Translations under genes and position numbers: made by a program
Assembly: GCF_021545785.1 (NCBI RefSeq)
Contig: NZ_CP079801.1
Span: 2,480,001 to 2,544,000, forward strand
Reading direction: 5' to 3'
DNA length: 64,000 nucleotides
DNA from: Halopseudomonas maritima
GTDB lineage: Bacteria; Pseudomonadota; Gammaproteobacteria; Pseudomonadales; Pseudomonadaceae
Notes under the pieces: model-generated
Told to the model about the DNA's origin: nothing
What the model saw: the letters and a program-made list of their open reading frames with translations, nothing else
The model's database searches: none
Shown: one piece after another, positions 1 through 8,111 of the stretch
How the letters are laid out: each line of letters begins with the position of its first letter
How positions within the stretch are numbered: the first letter of the stretch is position 1

Positions 1-488
1 AACCCCGACACAATCAGGTTGGGCGGGGTGCCGATCAGGGTGGTCATGCCGCCGAGGATAGTGCCGAAGGCCAGCGGCATCAGTATCCGGCCTGGGGGCA
101 CTCCCTGACGGTTGGCCAACTGCATGGCAATCGGCATCAGCAACGCCATGGCGCCGACGTTGTTCATGAAGGCGGACAGGGTGGCACCGAGCAGGGTGAG
201 AAAGCCTAGCCCCAGCAGCACGCCGCCACGCTGCGGCAAGGCGCGCTGCGCCAGCGCCTCGACCGCGCCAGTGGTTTGCAGGCCCTTGCTGAGGATGAGC
301 ACGGCGGCGACGGTGATGACGGCCGGATGACCGAAGCCGACGAAGGCGTCTGTAGCCGGTGTCAGCCCGGCTACCACACAGGCCAGCAGGGCGGCCAGCG
401 CAACAATGTCGTGGCGCCAGCGTCCCCAGAGGAACAGGCCGATAGTGCAGGCGAGGATAAGCAGAATAAGTTGCTGGCTGGCGTCCAT
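1..488 (-). CDS. SLC13-family permease (3' end cut by window edge)
   Basis: Reading the minus strand from an ATG at 488 gives about 162 residues with no stop before the window edge, so the C-terminus is missing. An AGGA ribosome site lies just upstream. The protein is a string of hydrophobic helices. It contains a short MNNVGAMALLMP stretch and, further on, GGMTTLIGTPPNLIVSG. This T-x-IGTPPN signature is typical of SLC13/DASS (citrate, sulfate, dicarboxylate) permeases, including those with RCK (TrkA-C) domains. It should sit in the inner membrane and move an anionic solute; the substrate cannot be told. It starts 93 bp beyond the dbpA stop on the same strand. Confidence 0.8.
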   Translation of the reverse strand, partial: MDASQQLILLILACTIGLFLWGRWRHDIVALAALLACVVAGLTPATDAFVGFGHPAVITVAAVLILSKGLQTTGAVEALAQRALPQRGGVLLGLGFLTLLGATLSAFMNNVGAMALLMPIAMQLANRQGVPPGRILMPLAFGTILGGMTTLIGTPPNLIVSG

Positions 489-581
489 GTACTGTTCCTG
501 TAGGACCCGCTTTGGCCCGCCCCGGTGGTGCCGCACACCGGCGCTGCCGGGGCGCAGTCACAAGCGGTGACAGATTGCGCG

Positions 582-1961
582 TTAAATCAGGCGCACCTTG
601 AAGCGCCTTCCCTTGATCTTGCCATCACTGAGCCGCTGCAGCGCACGCTTGGCCTGGTCCCGGCGAATGGCGACCAAGGCTTGAAAATCACTGATGCTGA
701 TCTTGCCGATCGCATCGCCCGGCAGGCCCGCGTCGCCCGTCAGTGCGCCCAGCAGGTCGCCGGGACGTAACTTGTCCTTGCGGCCGCCGGCTACCGCCAG
801 GGTGCGCATCGGCGCGATCAGTGGCGTCTCTGGCCGTTCCGGCAACTGCTCTATCTCGCCCCACTGCAGCGAACCCTGATGATTGTCTTCGATCGGCCGC
901 AGGCGTTTGAGTTCCCGCGGGGCAACCAGGCTGAGCGCCAGGCCGGTCTGGCCGGCGCGGCCGCTGCGGCCAATGCGGTGGGTATGTGCGGCGGGGTCGG
1001 CGGCCAGCTCGACGTTGATGACAGCCGCCACGCCGGCGATGTCGATGCCGCGGGCGGCCACATCGGTGGCGGTCAGTACGCTGCAGCTCTGGTTGGCGAA
1101 CAGCGCCAGTACCTGATCGCGTTCGCGCTGGTCCATGTCGCCATGCAGGGCCTGGGCGCTGATACCCTGGGCCGCAAGATAGTCAGCCAGCTCCTGGCAT
1201 TGCTGGCGGGTATGGCAGAAGGCAATACAGGGTTGCGGCCGGTTGGCGGCCAGCAGGCGCAGGACAGCGGCAAAGCGTTGCTCTGGCTCAATTTCGTAGA
1301 AGCGCTGTTCGATCGGTTTGTCGGCAGTGGCTCGCTCAACCTGGACCTGAGCCGGGTCGCGCAGCAGGTCGCTGGTCAGTTGCGCCAGACCCGCTGGGTA
1401 GGTGGCGGAAAATAGCAGGGTCTGCCGCCGCGCGGGGGTGTGCTGGACAATCTCGCGGATGGCATCGACAAAGCCCATGTCGAGCATGCGGTCGGCTTCA
1501 TCGAGCACCAGGCAGTTGAGGCTGTCGAGCTGCAGCGTGCCGCGGTTCAAATGGTCCTGCACGCGGCCCGGCGTGCCGACAATGACATGCGCTCCTTGCT
1601 CCAGCGAGGCGGCCTGCGGGCCAAAGGGTACACCGCCGCTGAGGGTGACTATCTTGATGTTGCCCATGCCGCGGGCCAGCTTGCGCAGTTCTTCGGTGAT
1701 CTGGCTGGCCAGCTCGCGTGTTGGGCTAAGCACCAGCGCCTGGCAGCCAAAAAAGCGCGGGTTGAGCGGAGCCAGCAGACCCAGGCCAAAGGCCGCAGTC
1801 TTGCCGCTGCCGGTGGGTGCCTGGGCGATCAGGTCGCGACCGGCGAGCACTAGCGGCAAGGCTGCCGCCTGGATCGGAGTGGTGTGGGCATAGCCCAGCT
1901 GCTGCAAGGTGTCCAGCAGCGCCGGGGGCAGGGAGAGGTCGGAGAAGGAAGTCCGGGTCAC
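582..1961 (-). CDS. dbpA: ATP-dependent RNA helicase DbpA
   Basis: 459-residue DEAD-box helicase. The Q-motif region is followed by Walker A APTGSGKT (about residues 48-55), a DEAD box in LVLDEADRMLDMGF, SATYPAG (motif III), TDVAARGID (motif V) and HRIGRSGRAG (motif VI). The last 70 or so residues, ending KIKGRRFKVRLI, match the DbpA RNA-binding domain that docks on hairpin 92 of 23S rRNA. That domain separates DbpA from other DEAD-box proteins. DbpA acts late in 50S subunit assembly. The start is GTG at 1961. It appears to be transcribed alone, from the AT-rich gap upstream. Confidence 0.95.
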   Translation of the reverse strand: MTRTSFSDLSLPPALLDTLQQLGYAHTTPIQAAALPLVLAGRDLIAQAPTGSGKTAAFGLGLLAPLNPRFFGCQALVLSPTRELASQITEELRKLARGMGNIKIVTLSGGVPFGPQAASLEQGAHVIVGTPGRVQDHLNRGTLQLDSLNCLVLDEADRMLDMGFVDAIREIVQHTPARRQTLLFSATYPAGLAQLTSDLLRDPAQVQVERATADKPIEQRFYEIEPEQRFAAVLRLLAANRPQPCIAFCHTRQQCQELADYLAAQGISAQALHGDMDQRERDQVLALFANQSCSVLTATDVAARGIDIAGVAAVINVELAADPAAHTHRIGRSGRAGQTGLALSLVAPRELKRLRPIEDNHQGSLQWGEIEQLPERPETPLIAPMRTLAVAGGRKDKLRPGDLLGALTGDAGLPGDAIGKISISDFQALVAIRRDQAKRALQRLSDGKIKGRRFKVRLI

Positions 1962-2470
1962 GTGGTCGGGCCTGATCTGCAGTGAGGTGGCGTGCAGTGT
2001 ATCAGAGCGCCGATGTGGCGGCTGCGGTCAGCGCCGGATACGTGTCTTGCGAAACCCCCCGTGACTGACAAAGGAGCCAGTGTCACCCATGATCCAGAAT
2101 CGGGTGGCGCGATAAAAGGCCTGAGCCTTGTTGGTATGGTAGCTGCGGATTTTTTTATAAGCCCAGAGCCACCCTCGTTTGCGATTTTCCATAATATTGT
2201 GCCGTGCGTGGCGACCTCAAATAGTCAAAATATGTATCAGGCAGGGCGGAAATAGCGCGTGAGAGTCTGTATTTTGACGTCTTCCTTGTATTGGGGCGGA
2301 TCATAACGCGATTTTGTCTTGTGCGAAACCGGCTGGGATCTCTCCCGCTGCTTGCTGCTAACAGCCGCTGGACGGCGTCGCAGGCTGCAGCAGGCGTGCA
2401 CGACGGGCCGCAGGCGAGCGCGTCGAAGCGGCGCTTTGTTGTTGTGCTATTGCTGACTTGCCGTCGTTAC
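1962..2470. other. 509-bp intergenic gap, AT-richer than flanks
   Basis: No gene of normal size fits here. The middle (about 2145-2310) is clearly AT-richer than the surroundings and may hold the dbpA promoter. On the minus strand a TTGAGG and a TATTAT about 18 bp apart lie just above 2190; this is weak evidence. A 54-codon minus-strand ORF (2028..2192) is listed separately. A second short minus-strand ORF (start 2304, 48 codons) overlaps it in another frame and looks like chance. I see no convincing terminator for the diguanylate cyclase gene that ends at 2471. Confidence 0.5.
2028..2192 (-). CDS. possible small basic protein, 54 aa
   Basis: An ATG at 2192 opens a 54-codon frame starting MENRKRGWLWAY and ending GGFRKTRIRR, then TGA. 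The predicted peptide is very basic and rich in Trp, Tyr and Phe, with no membrane segment, which looks more like a small nucleic-acid-binding protein than random translation. Against it: no ribosome site precedes the ATG, and a plausible dbpA promoter overlaps the start. It lies 66 bp upstream of dbpA on the same strand. I do not recognise a family. It would need conservation in relatives to be accepted. Confidence 0.3.
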   Translation of the reverse strand: MENRKRGWLWAYKKIRSYHTNKAQAFYRATRFWIMGDTGSFVSHGGFRKTRIRR

Positions 2471-3436
2471 CTAGTCTGGTAGTTGCGTGTGCAGCGTGAC
2501 CCTGTTGCGGCCCTGTTCCTTGGACTGGTAAAGCGCCTTGTCTGCATACTCCAGCAGTGCCTGGTAATTGGCCATGTCATCAGCGATGGCTGCAACCCCG
2601 AGGCTGATAGTGAAGGTCAGGGGGTTGCCGTTATGCTCCAGTTGCTGGCGCTCTATGGTACTGCGCAGGCGCTCGGCAAATTGCGCCGCGCCATCCAGGT
2701 TGGTGCCAGGTAGCAATACCACAAACTCCTCGCCCCCGTACCGGCCTGCAAAGTCGGTTTCGCGCACCAGTTGCGAGGTGATGCGCGCCGTCGCACGGAT
2801 GACTTCATCGCCGGTCTGGTGGCCGTAGGTGTCATTGACCCGCTTAAAGTGGTCAATGTCGAAGATCACCAGGCTGACGGCGTTGTCGTAGCGTTGATGG
2901 CGCGCGAACTCGCGCTCCAGACAAGACTCCCAATAGCGTCTGTTGAGCAGGCCGGTCAAACCGTCGCGCAGGGCTAGCTCTTGCAGCTTAGTATTGGCCG
3001 ATTCCAGTTGCCGTTTGTTTACAGCCACGCCGGTCACGTCATAAATAATCAGGCAGACATGGTCGGTGCTGCCGCTGCTGCTACGCAGCGGCAGGATGGT
3101 GACGTTCTGGTACATCTCGTCGGCCATGCCGGTGATGGGCTGGTAGCTTTTGAAATGCACCAGGTTGGGCCGCTGCTCCCAGATGGTGAAGGCGCGGGTA
3201 CCCAGCATGACGGCGGTTTCGACCTTGTGGGTGAGCCAGCTCTGGTCGATCTCTGGAAACAGGGCAAACAGCGACTGTCGCGATGCCTTATCCGAGCCAA
3301 TGCCCGAATGGTTTTCCATGAAGCTGTTCCACACCTCGATGTTGTAGTCGCGGTCCAGCACCACGACGCCGACATCGATGCTCTGCACGATGTCCAGCAG
3401 CCAGTGGAGTTCGTTGATATCGAAGTGTTCGGCCAT
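2471..3436 (-). CDS. PAS-GGDEF diguanylate cyclase
   Basis: 321 residues. A PAS-like sensor region (about 10-140) is followed by a short coiled linker and a GGDEF domain (about 155-318). The catalytic loop is GGEEF at 234-238. RETD at 225-228, five residues before it, is the inhibitory c-di-GMP site, so product feedback is expected. It should make c-di-GMP from two GTP in the cytosol. The start lies 19 bp after the stop of the CheC-type response regulator gene, so the two are probably one transcript and may act in one signalling path. The PAS ligand is unknown. Confidence 0.9.
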   Translation of the reverse strand: MAEHFDINELHWLLDIVQSIDVGVVVLDRDYNIEVWNSFMENHSGIGSDKASRQSLFALFPEIDQSWLTHKVETAVMLGTRAFTIWEQRPNLVHFKSYQPITGMADEMYQNVTILPLRSSSGSTDHVCLIIYDVTGVAVNKRQLESANTKLQELALRDGLTGLLNRRYWESCLEREFARHQRYDNAVSLVIFDIDHFKRVNDTYGHQTGDEVIRATARITSQLVRETDFAGRYGGEEFVVLLPGTNLDGAAQFAERLRSTIERQQLEHNGNPLTFTISLGVAAIADDMANYQALLEYADKALYQSKEQGRNRVTLHTQLPD

Positions 3437-3455
3437 CTGCTGTGTCCGGTCCTGA

Positions 3456-4460
3456 TCAATCGATCATGTAGTCGAGTCGCTCCCGCAGCTTGGGTACCGA
3501 GTCTTCGGTGAACAGCAACAGAAGGTCGAAGTGGATGTCGAGGTTCTCCAGCCCGTAGCTGATTTCCACGGCCAGGGTGCGCTTCCAGCGCCGCTGGTTG
3601 ATACGGATTAGATCCTCAATCGGGCAATGCTGTCCCAGCACCAGCGGGTGGCCCTGGGATAGGGTAATGTTGAGCTGCTCGGACAGGCCGTTGAGACAGG
3701 CGCCGATAATAATGCTGGCCAGGTCGAGCTGCATTTCCAGCTGCGCGCTTTCGTCAGGCAGGGTGTTCAGCAGCTTGGCAACATCGTCGATTTCCGAGTC
3801 GTGGAAAATCAGCAGTGCCTCGCCGGCGATGCCGCCGCCGATGTAGCCCTGACAGATCGCCGACAGGCGCTCGTCGCGCTGCGCGTCTGCCAATGCCATG
3901 TGCAGCTCGCCCACCTCCAGAATGTTGACGTTGGGGATGGGCAGTTTGATGAAGACTCCCAGTACCCGCCCGAGCAGATCAGCCGCGCGCCCCATGGCGA
4001 CATTGGACACCTCGCGGAAGGCGTCGCGGAAGGAGACGTTTGGCAGCGGCCGGTAAACGTCTTCCTCCGCTGCCGGCACCGGTGCCAGGGGAACGTCTAC
4101 CCCGAGGGAGTTGAGCGCCTCCGCCAGTTGCATAGGGTCGGCCGGCTTTTTCAGAAAAGCCCGGGCGCCCAGTGCCTTGGCACGGCGCACGGCTTCTTCC
4201 TGAACATCGCCAGATACCACAATCACCTCGGCGCTGAGACCTTCCTCGCGCAGTCTTGCCAGCACGCCGAAGCCGTCCAGCTCGGGCATGGTCAGGTCCA
4301 GCAGAACGATTTGGCCGTGGTTCTGGCGAATTGCTTCCAGGCCTTCTAGGCCGTTGGTGGCTTGGGTGATGCGAAACGGCCAGTTGGCCGGCAGGGCTCG
4401 GATCAGTTGCTTCCGAGCCATGTTGGAGTCGTCGCATACGAGCAGTGGGATAGCACTCAC
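3456..4460 (-). CDS. response regulator with CheC/CheX-like output domain
   Basis: 334 residues. The N-terminal receiver domain (about 4-120) has the acidic pair D10-D11, the phospho-acceptor D55 in IVLLDLTMPELDGFG, S83 and K104. The C-terminal half (about 135-330) resembles the CheC/CheX/FliY phosphatase fold, including a segment around LDLASIIIGACLNGLSEQL. CheC-type domains bind or dephosphorylate receiver domains, so this may be a self-acting or partner-acting phosphatase rather than a DNA-binding regulator. It is first in a probable two-gene unit with the downstream PAS-GGDEF cyclase, suggesting control of c-di-GMP signalling. No histidine kinase gene is adjacent. Confidence 0.85.
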   Translation of the reverse strand: MSAIPLLVCDDSNMARKQLIRALPANWPFRITQATNGLEGLEAIRQNHGQIVLLDLTMPELDGFGVLARLREEGLSAEVIVVSGDVQEEAVRRAKALGARAFLKKPADPMQLAEALNSLGVDVPLAPVPAAEEDVYRPLPNVSFRDAFREVSNVAMGRAADLLGRVLGVFIKLPIPNVNILEVGELHMALADAQRDERLSAICQGYIGGGIAGEALLIFHDSEIDDVAKLLNTLPDESAQLEMQLDLASIIIGACLNGLSEQLNITLSQGHPLVLGQHCPIEDLIRINQRRWKRTLAVEISYGLENLDIHFDLLLLFTEDSVPKLRERLDYMID

Positions 4461-4690
4461 GGTCTGGTCCTGGTTGCTAATCTATGCAGCGGAGCTTTAG
4501 TTATCGTGGTGACGGCCGAAAAAAACGCATGGCCAATAGCCAGCGTGCCGTCCAAGCATGACAACTTATTGACCTCTTGAGAAGCAATCTTGCAGAAATG
4601 TCGGGTCTTTTTCGGAGAAAGGCCGCACATTTCCGGGCTACAGGCAGTGCCGCGGTCTATTCTGAAGGCGGGCGGCTGCTGTGAACTTGA

Positions 4691-5812
4691 ATGGGGAAGT
4701 TGATGCCGGAGCGTTTAGTACAGAGTGAGGAACATCGCCGCTCGGTGCTGCGTGCGCTGCTCTGGATCACTCTTGTGGCCGGGATGGTATTTGCGGCTAT
4801 CAACTTTTCTCGCGGGCTCTACTTGTTGGCATGTCTGGAGGTGGGTTATGCCCTGTTCGCCGGTGCGCTGCTGACGATTATCGGAACCACCCGCTATCTT
4901 TGGCGTTGGACGGTGGCATATCTGGTGCCGTTTTTCTGCATCATGGAATATGCGCTGGTGTTGCCCAACACCTCCTTTACGGTCTTCGCCTGGATTCAGA
5001 CCATTCCCATCATCTCTTATCTGCTGCTTGGTCGGCGCGGCGGTTTCTGGATGTCTCTGGTGTTTATCGGCCTGGGTGTGCTGGCTTTCAACGTGCGCTA
5101 TTTGAGCGGCGATACCCTCTTGCTGCAGGTGGTCGTGGTCGCCAACATCGGTTTCAGTAGTCTGGCAATGATGGTGTTCTCGCATATCTACGAGCGCAGT
5201 CGGGTTGATAACGAGTTGCGCTTGATTGAGCTTGCTGGCACCGACAGCCTGACAGGCCTGGCCAACCGCATGCGCCTGACCGACGAATTTGCTCGTATGC
5301 GCAGCCAGGCTGAACGCAGCAACCAGGCCTTGTCGCTGGTGGTGCTGGATCTGGACTGGTTCAAGCGGCTGAACGATCGCTTCGGCCACGAGGTGGGAGA
5401 TCGCGCGTTGAAGCACACGGCAAAACTGCTGGCTGCACGCTTGCGGGAGTCGGATCTGGCCTGCCGTATTGGCGGTGAGGAGTTTGCATTGTTGCTGCCA
5501 GGGGCGACCCTGTCGCAGGCGGCGGCCCTGGCCGATGGGCTGCGCGAGCAGCTGGCCCAGGCTCCGCTGCAGGTTGACGAGCAGAAGGTGATGATCACCT
5601 TTAGTGCCGGTGTCGCGGCCCTGGGCGAGGACGGTGCCGATCTCAGTGCGCTGCTGCGCACCGCCGACCGGCGCATGTACGAAGCCAAGCACAGTGGGCG
5701 CGATCAGGTTGTTGCCGCCGGGCAGCATTACCCGCTGGGCGCCGAGTTGGCGGGCACGGCGGCGACGGAACGCCTGGCCGACGCCGACAAGGCTGCGCCA
5801 CCGGAGGGGTGA
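4691..5812 (+). CDS. membrane-bound GGDEF diguanylate cyclase
   Basis: 373 residues from this ATG; a second in-frame ATG at 4703 is possible. Five or six hydrophobic helices span about residues 22-165, then a GGDEF domain runs from about 180 to 340. GGEEF is at 261-265 and the inhibitory-site motif RESD at 252-255. It should be an inner-membrane enzyme making c-di-GMP, its membrane part acting as an unrecognised sensor. It is divergent from the CheC-type regulator gene across a 230-bp gap, so the three c-di-GMP-related genes form a cluster. Neither candidate start has a well-spaced ribosome site. Confidence 0.9.
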   Translation: MGKLMPERLVQSEEHRRSVLRALLWITLVAGMVFAAINFSRGLYLLACLEVGYALFAGALLTIIGTTRYLWRWTVAYLVPFFCIMEYALVLPNTSFTVFAWIQTIPIISYLLLGRRGGFWMSLVFIGLGVLAFNVRYLSGDTLLLQVVVVANIGFSSLAMMVFSHIYERSRVDNELRLIELAGTDSLTGLANRMRLTDEFARMRSQAERSNQALSLVVLDLDWFKRLNDRFGHEVGDRALKHTAKLLAARLRESDLACRIGGEEFALLLPGATLSQAAALADGLREQLAQAPLQVDEQKVMITFSAGVAALGEDGADLSALLRTADRRMYEAKHSGRDQVVAAGQHYPLGAELAGTAATERLADADKAAPPEG

Positions 5813-5889
5813 GGCTGCGGTTGTAGCAGTCTGAGGCTCTTCTACACTGTAGGTCAGGTTCCTGACGAGCAGTGAGGAGGCGAGCAATC

Positions 5890-7020
5890 ATGTTTATCGG
5901 TGTGCCGACAGAGATAAAGAACCACGAATACCGGGTCGGGCTGACGCCGGATTCGGTGCGCGAGCTGAGCGCCCATGGGCACCAGTTATTGGTGCAGTCT
6001 GGCGCTGGCAGCGCGATCGGGTTTACTGACGATGACTACAGTGAGGCGGGCGCTCGATTGGTGTCGCGGGAGCAGGTGTTTAGCGACAGCGAGCTGGTCG
6101 TCAAGGTGAAGGAACCTCAGGCCGAGGAACGTCGCTTGCTGCGCCCGGGGCAAACCCTGTTTACCTACCTGCATCTGGCGCCAGACCCGGCGCAGACCCA
6201 CGATTTGCTCGCCTCTGGCGCTACCTGTATTGCTTACGAAACGGTGACCGATGAGCTTGGCCGCCTCCCGTTGCTGGCCCCGATGTCCGAGGTGGCCGGG
6301 CGCATGGCGATTCAGGCGGGTGCTGGCTGCCTGGAGAAAGCACGTGGTGGACGCGGGGTGCTGCTTGGTGGCGTGCCGGGCGTGCCCCAGGGACGGGTCG
6401 TGATTCTTGGCGGCGGGGTAGTTGGCCGCAACGCTGTGGCTATGGCGGTTGGCCTTGGTGCACAGGTTGAGGTGCTGGACAAGAGCGTTGATGTGCTGCG
6501 TGGGCTGGATGCCCAGTACGGCAACCGTATTCAGACGCGCTATGCCACCGCGGTTGCAGTGGAAAGTGCCTTGCTCGATGCAGACCTGGTGGTGGGTGCG
6601 GTGCTGGTGCCGGGGGCGGCGGCCCCCAAGCTGATCAGTGCCGAGCTGGTGCGGCGCATGCCGGCCGGCAGTGTGCTGGTCGACGTGGCGATTGATCAGG
6701 GCGGATGTGCCGAAACCTCACGGCCAACCACGCACGCGGATCCGACCTACCTGGTAGACGGGGTTGTCCACTACTGCGTGGCGAACATGCCTGGCGCTGT
6801 GGCGCGTACCGCGACGCAGGCTCTGAATAATGCAACCTTGCCCTTTGTGCAGGCGCTGGCCAACAAGGGCGTGGCGCGCGCCTTGCGCGATGACCCTCAT
6901 CTGGCCAGAGGGCTGAACGTCAGCAAGGGCGCGCTGTGCAATGCGGAAGTTGGTTCTGCGCTGAGTTTGCCGGTGCAGTCGCTGCACGAGGCGCTGGCTG
7001 CCCTGGGAGCAGCTGGCTGA
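5890..7020 (+). CDS. ald: alanine dehydrogenase
   Basis: 376 residues, close to the usual length of about 371. The start at 5890 follows a GAGGAGG ribosome site, better than any upstream codon. MFIGVPTEIKNHEYRVGLTP is the family N-terminus with its pyruvate-binding Arg. The NAD-binding glycine-rich stretch is VVILGGGVVGRNA (about 171-183). VDVAIDQGGCAE and the HYCVANMPGAVARTAT stretch are family hallmarks. It converts L-alanine and NAD+ to pyruvate, ammonia and NADH in the cytosol, allowing alanine to serve as a carbon and nitrogen source. No Lrp-type regulator is adjacent. Confidence 0.95.
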   Translation: MFIGVPTEIKNHEYRVGLTPDSVRELSAHGHQLLVQSGAGSAIGFTDDDYSEAGARLVSREQVFSDSELVVKVKEPQAEERRLLRPGQTLFTYLHLAPDPAQTHDLLASGATCIAYETVTDELGRLPLLAPMSEVAGRMAIQAGAGCLEKARGGRGVLLGGVPGVPQGRVVILGGGVVGRNAVAMAVGLGAQVEVLDKSVDVLRGLDAQYGNRIQTRYATAVAVESALLDADLVVGAVLVPGAAAPKLISAELVRRMPAGSVLVDVAIDQGGCAETSRPTTHADPTYLVDGVVHYCVANMPGAVARTATQALNNATLPFVQALANKGVARALRDDPHLARGLNVSKGALCNAEVGSALSLPVQSLHEALAALGAAG

Positions 7021-7039
7021 GCGCCTCTGTGCCGAGTGC

Positions 7040-7939
7040 TCAGCAGTCTGCTGCGTCGGTTTCGGCGCGCAGGGCGCTGATGCGCTCGTCCTTGGTGTGC
7101 CACAAATCGGAGACCCACTGCTGGAAGGCTGCTCGATAGGCGGCATCTTCACTGTAGTCACCGTGCAGCAGGTCGGTCGGCAGCTGGCATTCACGGATGT
7201 CGACGATGACGCGCTCAACCTGACCGCTGACCAGCCGCCAGAAGCCCGGTGGGCGCGCCTCGGGGTAGACAATGGTGACGTCGAGCACGGTGCGCATCTG
7301 CGCGCCCAATGCCGCTACTACGAAGGCGATACCGCCGGACTTGGGTTTGAGCAGGTGGCGATAGGGCGACTGCTGCGCTTGCTGCTTGGCCGGAGTAAAG
7401 CGTGTGCCTTCCAGGTAATTGACTACCGTGACCGGCAGGTCCTGAAACTTCTCGCAAGCGCGGCGGGTGATCTCCAGATCCTTGCCGCGGTCCTCGGGGT
7501 GACGGTCCAGATGCGCTTTGCTATAGCGCTTCATGAAGGGGTAATCCAGTGCCCAGAAGGCAAGGCCCAGAAAGGGCACCCAGATCAGTTCGCGTTTGAG
7601 GAAGAACTTGAAGTAGGGCGTCTTGCGATTGAACGCTTGCACCAGCGCCGGGATATCGACCCAGGACTGATGGTTGCTGATAACCAGATAGGAGTGCTTG
7701 CTGCTCAGCTCGGCGTTGCAGCGGATGTCCCAATGGGTCGGCGTGAGCAGGGCAAAGATGGCCTTGTTGCCCTCCGCCCAGGTCTCGGCGATCCACATCA
7801 CGCCGGCAGAACAGACGCGCTGCAGCGGCGGCCAGGGCAGCAACTTGATCAGGCCCAGCAACAACATCGGGCCAATACCGATCAGGGTGTTCAGCAAAAT
7901 CAGCAGGCAGGTCAGCAGGCCTGTCATCCAGTGGGGCAT
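7040..7939 (-). CDS. 1-acylglycerol-3-phosphate acyltransferase-like protein (YihG type)
   Basis: About 299 residues. The start at 7939 (MPHWMTG) is preceded by AAGGAAC, better than the upstream codon at 7969. Hydrophobic helices occupy the first 45 or so residues. The acyltransferase motifs are NHQSWVD (HX4D, catalytic) and, after an FKFFLKREL block, EGTRF (substrate binding). This fits the PlsC/LPLAT superfamily, and the length and N-terminus suggest the YihG subgroup. It probably acylates a lysophospholipid at the inner membrane. It converges on ald with a 19-bp gap. Confidence 0.85.
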   Translation of the reverse strand: MPHWMTGLLTCLLILLNTLIGIGPMLLLGLIKLLPWPPLQRVCSAGVMWIAETWAEGNKAIFALLTPTHWDIRCNAELSSKHSYLVISNHQSWVDIPALVQAFNRKTPYFKFFLKRELIWVPFLGLAFWALDYPFMKRYSKAHLDRHPEDRGKDLEITRRACEKFQDLPVTVVNYLEGTRFTPAKQQAQQSPYRHLLKPKSGGIAFVVAALGAQMRTVLDVTIVYPEARPPGFWRLVSGQVERVIVDIRECQLPTDLLHGDYSEDAAYRAAFQQWVSDLWHTKDERISALRAETDAADC

Positions 7940-8111
7940 GGCGAGTTCCTTGTTGCTGGCAAGCGCCAAGCATAGCGAGTTTTGCGCGCAGGCGGCCAGC
8001 GCTGCTTCACCCGTACAGGGGATGGGCAGTGCGGGAGGTGCTTTCTATTGTCGTGGCCTGCGTTGATATTTCGCCGGATTGCGCGCCGGCCAGGCTGTGG
8101 AGTATGTGGGT

